Below, piece after piece: positions 14,873-23,940 of a stretch of 64,000 bases of DNA. The stretch is from Herbiconiux ginsengi (lineage in GTDB: Bacteria > Actinomycetota > Actinomycetes > Actinomycetales > Microbacteriaceae). Positions within the stretch are counted from its first letter, which is position 1. Every line of letters starts with the position of its first letter. The notes under the pieces were generated by a model that had not been told where the DNA came from, did no database searches, and saw nothing but the letters and a program-made list of their open reading frames with translations. The DNA is taken from positions 62,001 through 126,000 of the forward strand of contig NZ_FNPZ01000002.1 in assembly GCF_900107435.1 (NCBI RefSeq), written 5' to 3'. The position numbers and the translations under genes are program-made.

Positions 14873-17110
14873 GTGGCGGACGAAGAACTGGCGCGCGAGC
14901 GCGACTACGTTGCGGGACTCTATGCGCGCCTCGACCAGCTGCGGGCCGAGGCCGAAGCGGAATTGACCGTGGTGCGCCGCGAGAACGTGGGCGGAAACCA
15001 CCAGAGCCGATCCGAGCGCGACGCCTTCGCCCGGGCCTACGAGGATCGCATCCATCAGCTCCGCGAGGTCGGCGAGCGACTGGCGTTCGGCCGCCTCGAG
15101 CTGATCGATCCGGATGACGACGGCTCCCGGCTGCGTTACATCGGCCGCATCGGGCTGCGCGACGAGAATCTCGAGCCGTTGCTGCTCGACTGGCGCGCGC
15201 CGCAGGCCCGCGCCTTCTATCAGGCCACGGCGGCCACACCGCTCGGCGCCCGCGCGCGCCGGCATCTGACCACACGCGGTCGCGAGGTCGTGCGCATCGA
15301 AGACGAGGTCTTCGACTCCGCCCTCCTCGACGAAGAGGGAACGCAGTTGCAGGGTGAGGGCGCGCTGCTGGCGGCACTCTCCGCACAGCGCACCGGGCAG
15401 ATGCACGACATCGTGTCCACCATCCAGGCCGAGCAGGATCGCGTCATCCGTTCCGAGCTCGGGGGCGTGCTGGTGGTGCAGGGCGGACCGGGAACCGGCA
15501 AGACCGCGGTGGCGCTGCACCGCGCCGCCTACTTGCTCTACACCTACCGCGAGCGGCTCGGTTCGAGCGGCGTTCTCGTGGTCGGCCCGAGCCCGGCCTT
15601 CCTGCAGTACATCAACGCGGTGCTGCCGAGCCTCGGCGAGACCGGCGTGGTGCTCTCGAGCCTCGGACAGCTCTATCCCGGTGTCGATGCGCTCGACGAG
15701 GATGCGCCGGCGGTGGCCGCCCTGAAGGGCTCGGCCGAGATGGCCGCGCTCGTGCGACGCGCCGTGCGGTCGCGGCAGCGGGTGCCCGAGGAAGCCATTC
15801 CGCTCGAGATCAACGGCGAGAAGCTGCTGCTCGAACCCGCGCTGATCGCGGAGGCGATGGCCAAGGCGCGCGAATCGGGCAAGCCCTACAACGAGGGTCG
15901 CGTGCAGTTCGTCAAGAACGTGCTCGCGCAGCTCACCCGGCAGCTGGCCGAGCAGCTGCGGCGCCGTGGCAGCACGGTCGACGATTCCGATCTCGCGTAT
16001 CTCCGCGAAGACATCCGCACCGCCTACGACGTGCGCGTCGCGTTGAACACCGCCTGGTTGCCGCTCACGCCCGAGAAGCTGGTCGAAGACCTCTACGCCC
16101 GCCCGCAGTGGCTGGCCACGATCACCGGCCACTGGTCGAAGGCCAAGCGCGAACTTCTGCGGCGCGAGCGCGGCAGCGCCTTCACCGTGTCCGACGTGCC
16201 GCTGCTCGACGAAGCGGCCGAGCTGCTGGGCGAGTACGACCCCGGCAACGCCGCCGCGCGTCGTGCCGAGAAGGCGCAGCGCAAGCGCGACCTCGAGAAC
16301 GCGAAGAACGCCATCCGCAACATGGATGTCGCGGGCATGGTCTCGGCGGAGGCCGTCGTGGCGGGGTTCGAGGAATCGACGGTGCGGCTCACCACGGCGG
16401 AGCGTGCGGCATCCGATCGCACCTGGACCTACGGGCACATCGTGGTCGACGAGGCGCAAGAGCTCTCGCCGATGCAGTGGCGGGTGCTGTTGCGCAAGTC
16501 GCCGTTGCGGTCGTTCACGATCGTGGGCGATGTCGCGCAGGCGAGCTCGGCGGCCTCGTCGACGAGCTGGTCGTCGACGTTGCAGCCTCTGATCGGTGAG
16601 AACTGGCGGCTCGAGGAACTCACGGTGAACTACCGCACCCCCTCGCAGATCGTGGATGCCGCAGAGCGCGTGGCGCACGCCAGCGGGCTCACCGTTACGC
16701 GGTCGCGCTCGGTTCGCACCACGGAGTGGCCGGTGACGGCGCGACCGAGCGTGTCGGAGGCGTCGCTGCTGGCGGATGCGGCGGCCGAGGCCTCCGAGAT
16801 GGCCGCGGCCGGTGGCACCGTGGCGGTGATCGCGCCGGTGTCGCTCATCCCCTCGTTGACGCCGGTGCTGACGGATGCGTTCGGCTCGGCCGTGGGGGTC
16901 GGTGTCGCCGGACTGTCGCGCTCGGTGGCCCTGCTGGAGCCCGCCGAGGCGAAGGGGCTCGAGTTCGACTCGGTCGTCGTGGTGTCGCCGGCCGGCATCG
17001 TGGCGGAGAACACGCGGGGGGCTTCAGCCCTCTACGTCGCCATGACACGCCCCACACAGCGCCTGACACTCCTGCTGGCACCGGGCGAGGAGCCGCCGGT
17101 GGGACTGTGA
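14873..17110 (+). CDS. HelD-like UvrD/Rep-family ATPase
   Basis: A 745-residue superfamily 1 ATPase. An N-terminal coiled region (ELARERDYVAGLYARLDQLR) followed by LDWRAPQARAFYQA is typical of HelD, the RNA polymerase recycling factor, rather than of true UvrD helicases. Walker A is GGPGTGKT (about 204-211), Walker B VVDEAQEL (about 524), and motif VI lies in ALYVAMTRPTQRL near the end. HelD uses ATP to free stalled RNA polymerase from DNA; some relatives protect against rifamycins. GTG at 14873 has GGGAGG upstream. TAGAAT at 14842-14847 is a likely -10. Confidence 0.88.
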   Translation: MADEELARERDYVAGLYARLDQLRAEAEAELTVVRRENVGGNHQSRSERDAFARAYEDRIHQLREVGERLAFGRLELIDPDDDGSRLRYIGRIGLRDENLEPLLLDWRAPQARAFYQATAATPLGARARRHLTTRGREVVRIEDEVFDSALLDEEGTQLQGEGALLAALSAQRTGQMHDIVSTIQAEQDRVIRSELGGVLVVQGGPGTGKTAVALHRAAYLLYTYRERLGSSGVLVVGPSPAFLQYINAVLPSLGETGVVLSSLGQLYPGVDALDEDAPAVAALKGSAEMAALVRRAVRSRQRVPEEAIPLEINGEKLLLEPALIAEAMAKARESGKPYNEGRVQFVKNVLAQLTRQLAEQLRRRGSTVDDSDLAYLREDIRTAYDVRVALNTAWLPLTPEKLVEDLYARPQWLATITGHWSKAKRELLRRERGSAFTVSDVPLLDEAAELLGEYDPGNAAARRAEKAQRKRDLENAKNAIRNMDVAGMVSAEAVVAGFEESTVRLTTAERAASDRTWTYGHIVVDEAQELSPMQWRVLLRKSPLRSFTIVGDVAQASSAASSTSWSSTLQPLIGENWRLEELTVNYRTPSQIVDAAERVAHASGLTVTRSRSVRTTEWPVTARPSVSEASLLADAAAEASEMAAAGGTVAVIAPVSLIPSLTPVLTDAFGSAVGVGVAGLSRSVALLEPAEAKGLEFDSVVVVSPAGIVAENTRGASALYVAMTRPTQRLTLLLAPGEEPPVGL

Positions 17111-17152
17111 CGGCCGCCGCCGTGCGGTCGCGCGCCCGGCTCCGGCTCGGTG

Positions 17153-18523
17153 TCAGGGACGCGGGTCGAACGCGTCGTAGGCACGGAACGAGTGCACCAG
17201 ACGCAGGATGAGCGTCGCCGCCACGAGAATCACGAGTCCGCCGAGCAGCGGCGGGAACCACAGCGCGGCGAACACGGAGAGCACGCCCACGTAGAGGTCG
17301 CCGATCCGCGGTCCGCCGGTCACGACCACCGTGAACACGCCCTGCAACCGCCCCCGCATGTTGTCGGGAACCGCGGTCTGCAGCATGGTGCCCCGGTAGA
17401 TGGCGCTCACCTCGTCGGCCGCTCCGGCGCCGATCAGGCCGAGGGCGGCGAGCACCAGGGCCACGACGTTCGCGTCGTCGAGCTCCTGCGAGACGGGCGA
17501 GCCGCCTGCGGATGCGACGAGCACCACCACGCCGAACGCCACGACGAACCCGCCGTAGACCTGCACCGCGTGCGCGATGGCGCGTCCCTGCATCCGCACG
17601 TGCCCGAGCCGGCCCGAGAACACCCCGGTGAGCGTGGAGCCGATGGCATAGGCCGCGGTGAGCACGCCGACCGTGATGGCGCCGCCGCCGAGCACCAGCA
17701 CCCCGATCGCCGGGAAGAGCACGCGCGGCTGCCCGAAGGTCATGGCGAAGATGTCGATCAGGAACGATGCGCGGATGTTCGGCGCGCCTTTCAGGAACGC
17801 GAATCCGTAGCGCAACGACGCGAGTCCGGGTCGCTGCACCTCGCCCTCGGGCAGGATGCGCGGCAGGCTCGCGATGCCGAGGAACGCGGCGACGAAGAGC
17901 ACGACGTCGACCGAGTAGGTCCAGCCGAAGCCCACGGTGGCCACGAGCACGCCGGCCAATGCCGGACCCACGGTCACCATCACGCCGAAGGTGATGCCGT
18001 TCAGCGCCGCCGCCGCGGGAAGCAGCTCGCGGGGGAGCAGGCGGGGGAAGATCGCCGACCGCGTGGTGGTGATGACGGTCGCCGCCACCGCGTTCAGCGT
18101 CGAGAGCGCGTAGAGCGCTGCGACGCTGTCGGCGCCCGTCCAGGCGAGGATCGCGATCGCCGCGGTCGACGACCAGGCCACGATGGCCGCGATCAAGGCA
18201 ACGGCACGCCGGTCGAACGCATCCGCCAGCATGCCGCCGTAGAGCCCGAACACGATCATCGGCACCAGCGCGAACAGGGCGACGCCCGACACGGCGAGCG
18301 TCGATCCGGTGAGGCGGTAGATGTCGAGACCGACCGCCACGATGGTCATCTGGCTGCCGATGCCCGAGATCGCCTGGCCGGCCCACAACCGCGCGAACGC
18401 CGGGCTGGCCCGGAGAGGAGTGAGGTCGGCGAACGGGTTGCGCCGTCGCGCGGGTTCGGCCGCGGCATCCGAGACCGGGGAGGGCGCCGGTTCGGACGAT
18501 CCGGAGTCGGGGTGCCCGCTCAC
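17153..18523 (-). CDS. MFS transporter (EntS/multidrug-like)
   Basis: A 456-residue protein with 12 predicted transmembrane helices and a hydrophilic N-terminal tail. Features such as FARLWAGQAISGIGSQMTIVA and a loop with GGMLADAFDRRAV (helix 2-3 loop) fit the DHA3-type major facilitators that export siderophores, macrolides or other drugs. The substrate is unknown. Its GTG start overlaps the stop of the upstream 2OG-oxygenase gene (GTGA), so translation is coupled. It converges with the HelD gene. Confidence 0.88.
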   Translation of the reverse strand: MSGHPDSGSSEPAPSPVSDAAAEPARRRNPFADLTPLRASPAFARLWAGQAISGIGSQMTIVAVGLDIYRLTGSTLAVSGVALFALVPMIVFGLYGGMLADAFDRRAVALIAAIVAWSSTAAIAILAWTGADSVAALYALSTLNAVAATVITTTRSAIFPRLLPRELLPAAAALNGITFGVMVTVGPALAGVLVATVGFGWTYSVDVVLFVAAFLGIASLPRILPEGEVQRPGLASLRYGFAFLKGAPNIRASFLIDIFAMTFGQPRVLFPAIGVLVLGGGAITVGVLTAAYAIGSTLTGVFSGRLGHVRMQGRAIAHAVQVYGGFVVAFGVVVLVASAGGSPVSQELDDANVVALVLAALGLIGAGAADEVSAIYRGTMLQTAVPDNMRGRLQGVFTVVVTGGPRIGDLYVGVLSVFAALWFPPLLGGLVILVAATLILRLVHSFRAYDAFDPRP

Positions 18524-19572
18524 TCGGCGTCGTGCGCGGGCGCAGCGGCCTTCGACAGGAGATCGGCGTGGTGGATGGCGGCGACGTCCGGATGCGCACG
18601 CAATCGGCTCTTCAGCACGTTCTCGCCGTAGGTGGTGAAGATGGGGTTGTCGGGATCGGCGGTGATGCCGGTGGCCTGTGCGGCCAGCTCCGGCGGCAGG
18701 GGGAGCACGGGGATCGTCGCATCCAGAGCCGGGCTGTAGAAGAAGGGGATGGAGATGCGGTCGTCACCGATTCGCGGTGAGATCACGCGGTGCACGGTGG
18801 CTTTGAGGTAGCCGTTGGTGGCGACCTCGAGCAGTTCGCCGATGTTCACCACGAAGGCACCCGGGATCGGGGGAGCGTCGATCCACGCGCCGTCCTTCTC
18901 CACCTGCAATCCGCCCTTGCCGGCCTCGACCAGCAGCAGCGTGAGGACACCCGAGTCCTTGTGCGCGCCGACGCCCTGCTTGGGTTCGGGGTCGCTCTTG
19001 CCGGGGTAGCGCACGATCTTGATGAGGGTCGAGGGGCGCTCGGCGAAGGCAGCATCGAAGACGTACTCGTCGGCGCCGAGTGAGAGCGCCCATTCGCGAA
19101 GCAGAGTGAGGCTCACCCGCGTGAGCTCGTCATACCACTCGGTCACGACCTCCTGCAGTTCGGGCAGCGCCGCCGGCCACTGGTTCGGGCCCTCGAGCCG
19201 CATGTAATCCGGGGTCTCGGGTGTGATCTCGACGGGCTCGCGCTCCGTGCCGATGTCGATCTGCTCGCGCCAGTCGACTTTGCCCTGGGTCAGTTCGCCG
19301 CCGATGCGGGTGTAGCCGCGGAAATGCGGGCTCTGCAGGTTCTCGATGGCCATCTTGTCGGCCTCGGGGAGGTCGAAGAAGCGGCGGGCGGTGAGCATGA
19401 TGCGGTCGATCAGCTCTTGGGGCACGCCGTGGCCTACCAGGTAGAAGAACCCGTAGTCGTGAGTGGCCTCGCGGAGCTCGGTGCGGAAGGCCTCGGCCTC
19501 CGCGTCGCCCTGCGTGAGGCGGGAGAAGTCGAGCACGGGAAGGGTGGCCGTGCTGAGGGTGTTCTGAGTCAT
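18520..19572 (-). CDS. Isopenicillin N synthase-like 2-oxoglutarate/Fe(II) oxygenase
   Basis: A 350-residue non-haem iron dioxygenase. The N-terminal DIOX_N part reads DYGFFYLVGHGVPQELID; the catalytic core has HKD (HxD, about 204-206), a distal His in VHRVISP (about 260) and the oxoglutarate-binding RISIPFF (about 272). It oxidises a small organic substrate with O2; family members range from IPNS to plant hormone enzymes, and the name does not mean antibiotic synthesis. It is coupled to the MFS transporter by a 4-base overlap, which suggests that its product or substrate is transported. Confidence 0.88.
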   Translation of the reverse strand: MTQNTLSTATLPVLDFSRLTQGDAEAEAFRTELREATHDYGFFYLVGHGVPQELIDRIMLTARRFFDLPEADKMAIENLQSPHFRGYTRIGGELTQGKVDWREQIDIGTEREPVEITPETPDYMRLEGPNQWPAALPELQEVVTEWYDELTRVSLTLLREWALSLGADEYVFDAAFAERPSTLIKIVRYPGKSDPEPKQGVGAHKDSGVLTLLLVEAGKGGLQVEKDGAWIDAPPIPGAFVVNIGELLEVATNGYLKATVHRVISPRIGDDRISIPFFYSPALDATIPVLPLPPELAAQATGITADPDNPIFTTYGENVLKSRLRAHPDVAAIHHADLLSKAAAPAHDAE

Positions 19573-19672
19573 GAAGTAATTCCGTTCCGTCAACGACCAA
19601 CGCGTTTCTACTATGGTGTGTTCCCGGTCCGGAGTCGATTCGGCGGCCGGAATGTTACGGGCACGTTTCTGG

Positions 19673-19678
19673 TAGGAT
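19673..19678 (+). promoter_or_regulatory. -10 hexamer for rpsO
   Basis: TAGGAT, about 93 bases before the rpsO start, identical to the proposed pnp -10 at 29518-29523. The leader then carries AGAAAGGGG as ribosome site. Confidence 0.4.
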
Positions 19679-19770
19679 CTACAGGTTGCCGTGAAGACGG
19701 CCGCGGATAAAGAGAGCCACAGCATCCGGCTGACTGGCACCGCGCAACGAGAAGAAAGGGGATCCCATCT

Positions 19771-20040
19771 ATGGCACTCGAAGCAGACGTCAAGAAGGCG
19801 ATCATCGAAGAGTACGCGACCCACCCCGGTGACACCGGATCCCCCGAAGTTCAGGTTGCGATCCTGACCAAGCGGATCAAGGATCTCACCGAGCACCTCA
19901 AGGAGCACAAGCACGACCACCACTCGCGTCGTGGTCTGCTGCTGCTCGTGGGCCAGCGTCGCCGCCTGCTGGGTTACCTGCAGGACATCGACATCGACCG
20001 CTACCGTTCGCTCATCGAGCGACTCGGTCTGCGTCGCTAG
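19771..20040 (+). CDS. rpsO: 30S ribosomal protein S15
   Basis: An 89-residue protein with the full S15 pattern: [34 protein letters not shown] and the C-terminal [12 protein letters not shown]. It binds 16S rRNA early in small-subunit assembly. AAAGGGG lies about 11 bases upstream of the ATG. In most actinobacteria pnp follows closely; here 9.7 kb lie between them. A terminator follows at 20075-20106. Confidence 0.99.
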   Translation: MALEADVKKAIIEEYATHPGDTGSPEVQVAILTKRIKDLTEHLKEHKHDHHSRRGLLLLVGQRRRLLGYLQDIDIDRYRSLIERLGLRR

Positions 20041-20074
20041 TCGACCGGCACTTCGCGCCTCGCGATCTCCTTCA

Positions 20075-20106
20075 GAAGGCCGTCACCCTGCGGGGTGGCG
20101 GCCTTC
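20075..20106 (+). terminator. rpsO terminator
   Basis: GAAGGCCGTCACCC (20075-20088) pairs with 20093-20106 with one mismatch and a TGCG loop; GTCGTT follows. It lies 35 bases after the rpsO stop and also faces the convergent HNH gene. Confidence 0.75.
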
Positions 20107-20139
20107 GTCGTTCACCCTTCTCGTCAAGCGACCTTCCCA

Positions 20140-21537
20140 TCAAGCAACCCCCTCAGGCGTAGCCTCGGGCACGAAGCTCGGGCGCGCTGAACGTCGTCTG
20201 TATGCATGCGGTGTCGTGACGTAGTGGCGCCCGGTGGGTGATCTCCACTCGAGGGTGCGGCCGGGGTGCGCAGTGACGTCCCATCCGGTCGAGTCGTGTT
20301 TCAGGTGGTGGTGCTTGGGGCAGAGGTGGTGCAGGTTGGCGCGCTCGGTCTCACCGCCGTGGGCCCAGTCGGTGGTGTGGTCGAGTTCGCAGGATTCGGC
20401 GCGCCGGTTGCAGTTCGGGAACCGGCAGGTCTCGTCGTCGAGGAGCAGCGCGAGCCGCAGGTCGGGTGGTGGCCGGTATCGGGTTCGGCCGACGGAGAGC
20501 GTCTCGCCGGTGTCGGGATGGGTGAGGATGCGCACGAAACTCGGCGCGCGGGCCGCGAGTCGGCGGGCGGTGTCGATGTCGATGGGCCCGAACCCGTGCA
20601 ACTCGGCCTGGCCGCCGTCGTGGCCGAGTAGGGACAGTGCGGGCACCGTCAGCACGACCGTTGGCACGATCCCCAAGAATTCGTCGTCGACGGTGATTCG
20701 GCCATTGTCGACCGCGGGCGATTCTTCTTCACCAGCCGGTTCGTCAACGTCTACCGAGTCATGGACCGGTGCATCGTCCCCCTCCGTGTGGTCGCCCGCT
20801 GTAATCGTGTCATCGCCTGCATCCGGCCTGGGCGCAGAGGCAGCGACGACCGGTCGTGTGGCACCGCCACCGAGAAGGAGCGTCGTGAGCACATCGGCGC
20901 GGAGCTGCGTGTGCGTGCGGGACTCCGTCGCATTGTGCGCAGCGCGGGCAATGCGGCTGAGGAGGCTGTCGATGGCCACCGCAGCCACCGCTGGGAGGTG
21001 ACAGGTGAGCCAGGCCATCCCATCGGCATCCGGCGTGAGCACTACGTCACGTTCGGCGGTCGCCGCCCGAGCGCGCACATCGATCGATTCAGGGTGGAGC
21101 CGCTCGCGTTCGCGACGGGCGGTGCGTTCGAAACGGGCAGCCGTCGTGGATTCCGCCTCCGGCAGGAGGGCGAGCTCGAACTCGCTCCGCGCTTCACTGG
21201 GGAGCGGAACGACGGCATCGACCATCTTTTGGGCGTGACGGTAGCTGATCGCGCCGCTCGACAGGGCCTCCAGAGTGGCCGGAAGCGCGTGCACGAGGAT
21301 CTCGGCGTCGTTGAGGAGGCGGATCACGGCGCGCTCCGGCAGCCGGGTCGCGCACGAGATCTCCGCGACGAGCGAGCGCATCGCCAGCCCGTGCGCATCC
21401 GACCGCGATTCGGCCAGCCGCAACGTCGTCGCTTCGGCCAGCAACGCGGCGCTACGCGCTGACGACGCTGCCCGAATCGCCTCCTCGGCGACCAATTCGT
21501 CGAGGATGGCGTCGATCCGCATCCCGTTCTCGTTCAT
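20140..21537 (-). CDS. DUF222 and HNH nuclease domain protein
   Basis: A 465-residue protein. The N-terminal two thirds are DUF222 (EISCATRLPERAVIRLLNDA, LEALSSGAISYRHAQKMVD); the C-terminus (about 370-410) holds an HNH zinc site with CRFPNCNRR, CELDHTTDWAHGG and NLHHLCPKHHHLKH. An acidic linker lies near residues 245-275. Such genes occur in many copies in Microbacteriaceae and mycobacteria and are often linked with mobile or repeat DNA; the physiological role is not established. It marks the left edge of the accessory block between rpsO and pnp. Confidence 0.9.
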   Translation of the reverse strand: MNENGMRIDAILDELVAEEAIRAASSARSAALLAEATTLRLAESRSDAHGLAMRSLVAEISCATRLPERAVIRLLNDAEILVHALPATLEALSSGAISYRHAQKMVDAVVPLPSEARSEFELALLPEAESTTAARFERTARRERERLHPESIDVRARAATAERDVVLTPDADGMAWLTCHLPAVAAVAIDSLLSRIARAAHNATESRTHTQLRADVLTTLLLGGGATRPVVAASAPRPDAGDDTITAGDHTEGDDAPVHDSVDVDEPAGEEESPAVDNGRITVDDEFLGIVPTVVLTVPALSLLGHDGGQAELHGFGPIDIDTARRLAARAPSFVRILTHPDTGETLSVGRTRYRPPPDLRLALLLDDETCRFPNCNRRAESCELDHTTDWAHGGETERANLHHLCPKHHHLKHDSTGWDVTAHPGRTLEWRSPTGRHYVTTPHAYRRRSARPSFVPEATPEGVA

Positions 21538-21673
21538 GAGATTAATTCAATCACCACCCACTGACACTGACGCTTGTTCGACCTTGGTGGATCGTCCATT
21601 GCCAGGATGTCTGGAACGCTGGGCAGAACGCCTGAGTAACGAATGCTCATACTCATCGGTGACGATCGGTTCC

Positions 21674-21685
21674 TACGGTTGACCC
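21674..21685 (+). promoter_or_regulatory. -10 hexamer for PadR gene
   Basis: TACGGT, six bases, ATG. No ribosome site is visible. Confidence 0.35.
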
Positions 21686-22033
21686 ATGGTGTTCAGAAGG
21701 TTCCGCGCACGACGTTCACTCGATCTGCGAGTCCTCGAATCCGTGGCCGCCTTCAATCATCTGCATCTGCCGGCGTATGGCTACGCCATAGCGAAGGAAC
21801 TCGCCTCTGATGGGTCGCACAAGCTCATCTCGCATGGGATGCTCTATCGCGCACTCGACCGCTCGATCGATCGAGGTCTGCTCGAGGCGCGATGGCAGAC
21901 CGATCCCGATCGGGTCGAACGTCCACCGCGACGGGTCTACCGCATCACCCCGTCGGGCTCGGTGGTGGTCTCTGAAGGATCCCTGCGCTCCGAGCCGCAG
22001 AGCGTCGCCGCTTGGCTCAGTCCTCGAGTATGA
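21686..22033 (+). CDS. PadR-like transcriptional regulator
   Basis: A 115-residue winged-helix protein: LRVLESVAAFNHLHLPAYGYAIAKEL is the first helices, ISHGMLYRALDRSIDRGLLEA the recognition part, and PPRRVYRITPSG the wing. PadR proteins are small repressors that respond to phenolics or cell stress. It overlaps the next gene by ATGA, an arrangement common for PadR regulators with a membrane partner. Base composition is slightly less GC-rich than in the core genes. Confidence 0.85.
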   Translation: MVFRRFRARRSLDLRVLESVAAFNHLHLPAYGYAIAKELASDGSHKLISHGMLYRALDRSIDRGLLEARWQTDPDRVERPPRRVYRITPSGSVVVSEGSLRSEPQSVAAWLSPRV

Positions 22034-22641
22034 GCTATCGAGTCGACCTACCGCATGATCGTTCGATGAGCCTCATTCTGCGCTGGTGCGAGTGGTACAC
22101 GCGCAGTCTGCCGCCTGATGTGGTGCAGGATCGTCTCGATGAGATCGCATCCGATCTTCACGAACACGAGGCCGACCTGCGTTTCGCGTGCGTCGACCCG
22201 CTCACGTGGCGGCGTCTCATCGTGAGTCGGGCGATCCGGGGCGTGCCTGCCGATCTGGCTTGGCGCGAAGGTCGGCTCCGGCGGATGGAGGCAATGCGCC
22301 TGGGGCTCGCGCCGACCCGCGAGGTGGCCTTGACGACGCGAGTCGTGACGGGTGCCGTCGCGCTGGGCGGGATCGCGGTCGCAATAGGCGCCGTCGCCTG
22401 CATGCGGGCGATCGCGATCGGGGCCATACCTGCAGGGCTCGCTTCGGTGACCCTGGTATTAGCGGTCGCACTGGTCCTCTTCACTCGGCCGACGACGCGC
22501 GTCGTGGGAGCTGCTGCAGCGAGCGTCGCCCTCATCGTGGAAGGCTGGCTGGTCGTCGGTTCGATCGGTGCTGTTGCCGCGATTCCGGCTTCCGCTCTGG
22601 TCATCGCGGCGGGAGTCCTGGTCGCCCGATTGAGGCGGTGA
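22030..22641 (+). CDS. Membrane protein paired with PadR regulator
   Basis: A 203-residue protein. The N-terminal third is soluble and amphipathic (CEWYTRSLPPDVVQDRLDEI, SDLHEHEADLRFACVDP), followed by about four transmembrane helices from residue 105. This layout, a helical domain with a membrane tail coupled to PadR, is seen in many actinobacterial PadR pairs; the function is unknown. ATG at 22030 overlaps the PadR stop by four bases, which decides the start. Confidence 0.7.
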   Translation: MSYRVDLPHDRSMSLILRWCEWYTRSLPPDVVQDRLDEIASDLHEHEADLRFACVDPLTWRRLIVSRAIRGVPADLAWREGRLRRMEAMRLGLAPTREVALTTRVVTGAVALGGIAVAIGAVACMRAIAIGAIPAGLASVTLVLAVALVLFTRPTTRVVGAAAASVALIVEGWLVVGSIGAVAAIPASALVIAAGVLVARLRR

Positions 22642-22656
22642 TCGAGCGGGAATAAG

Positions 22657-22703
22657 TTCGACGCCCCGTTGTTGAGAGTAATATTCATGCAAACGCATTG
22701 AAT
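22657..22703 (+). promoter_or_regulatory. Promoter and operator-like dyad of the LLM/FMN reductase operon
   Basis: TTCGAC (22657-22662) and TAATAT (22679-22684) are spaced by 16 bases. An AT-rich dyad ATTCATGC-AAAC-GCATTGAAT (22683-22703), perfect except for one extra base, overlaps the -10 and the predicted start. The regulator is unknown. Confidence 0.45.
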
Positions 22704-22740
22704 TGAGAAACTTCAGCAGAGAGACAGCAGCGAGGTCGAC

Positions 22741-23940
22741 ATGCAGTTCGGAATCTTCACCGTCGGAGACGTCACCACCGACCCGACGAACAACACCACC
22801 CCCACCGAGGGCGAGCGCATCAAGGCGATCCTGACGATCGCGCAGAAGGCCGAAGAGGTCGGACTCGACGTCTTCGCCACCGGCGAGCACCACAACCCGC
22901 CGTTCGTGCCGAGCAGCCCCACCACCATGCTGGGCTACGTCGCCGCCAAGACCGAGAAGCTGATCCTCAGCACCTCGACGACGCTCATCACCACGAACGA
23001 CCCGGTGAAGATCGCCGAAGACTTCGCGATGCTCCAGCACATCGCCGACGGCCGCGTCGACCTGATGATGGGCCGCGGCAACACCGGCCCGGTCTACCCG
23101 TGGTTCGGTCAGGACATCCGGCAGGGCATCCCGCTCGCCATCGAGAACTACGCCCTGCTCCGCCGCCTCTGGGACGAAGAGGTGGTCGACTGGGAAGGCC
23201 AGTTCCGCACGCCGCTGCAGGGCTTCACGAGTACCCCGCGCCCACTCGACGGCGTCGCGCCGTTCGTGTGGCACGGCAGCATCCGCAGCCCCGAGATCGC
23301 CGAGCAGGCGGCCTACTACGGCGACGGATTCTTCGCGAACCACATCTTCTGGCCGAAGGAGCACTTCCAGCGCCTGATCGCCTACTACCGCCAGCGCTTC
23401 GAGCACTACGGTCACGGCAAGGCCGACCAGGCCTTCGTGGGTCTCGGCGGGCAGGTCTTCATGGCCAAGAACTCGCAGGACGCGGTGAACCAGTTCCGCC
23501 CCTACTTCGACAACGCCCCGGTCTACGGACACGGCCCGAGCCTCGAGGACTTCACCGAGCAGACCCCGCTCACCGTCGGCAGCCCGCAGCAGGTGATCGA
23601 CCGCACCCTCACCTTCCGTGAGACCTTCGGCGACTACCAGCGCCAGCTGTTCCTGATGGACCACGCCGGCCTGCCCCTCAAGACCGTGCTCGAGCAGCTC
23701 GACATGCTCGGCGAGCTCGTGGTGCCCACTCTCCGCAAGGAGCTCGACGCCAAGCGCCCGGCACACGTGCCCGACGGTCCCACCCACCAGAGCGAGATCG
23801 AGCGGATGAGCGCCCGCGAGGCCGCTCGCCAGGTCGCCGACCTCGACGGCCAGTCCGCCGTCGCAGCCGAAGCGGCACGCGCGGAAGGCACCGCCACCCA
23901 CACCGGCGCCGCCTTCGGCATCAAGGGAGCCCAGTCATGA
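22741..23940 (+). CDS. LLM-class flavin oxidoreductase, CE1758 family
   Basis: A 399-residue luciferase-like TIM-barrel enzyme. MQFGIFTVGDVTTDPTNN opens the protein; EEVGLDVFATGEHHNPPF, GRVDLMMGRGNTGPVYPWFG and VWHGSIRSPEIAEQAAYYG are diagnostic. It should bind reduced FMN and oxidise an unknown substrate. The four-base overlap with the next gene, a CE1759-type FMN reductase, forms the known two-gene module in which the reductase supplies FMNH2. A GAGG site precedes the ATG. Confidence 0.92.
   Translation: MQFGIFTVGDVTTDPTNNTTPTEGERIKAILTIAQKAEEVGLDVFATGEHHNPPFVPSSPTTMLGYVAAKTEKLILSTSTTLITTNDPVKIAEDFAMLQHIADGRVDLMMGRGNTGPVYPWFGQDIRQGIPLAIENYALLRRLWDEEVVDWEGQFRTPLQGFTSTPRPLDGVAPFVWHGSIRSPEIAEQAAYYGDGFFANHIFWPKEHFQRLIAYYRQRFEHYGHGKADQAFVGLGGQVFMAKNSQDAVNQFRPYFDNAPVYGHGPSLEDFTEQTPLTVGSPQQVIDRTLTFRETFGDYQRQLFLMDHAGLPLKTVLEQLDMLGELVVPTLRKELDAKRPAHVPDGPTHQSEIERMSAREAARQVADLDGQSAVAAEAARAEGTATHTGAAFGIKGAQS

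Noticed and set aside
18520-19572. Isopenicillin N synthase-like gene as sign of beta-lactam synthesis
   Set aside because: No ACV synthetase or other beta-lactam gene is nearby; the family name covers many 2OG oxygenases.
20140-21537. DUF222-HNH gene as a homing endonuclease, intron or restriction system
   Set aside because: There is no split host gene, no intron boundary and no methyltransferase; such stand-alone genes are common in this group.
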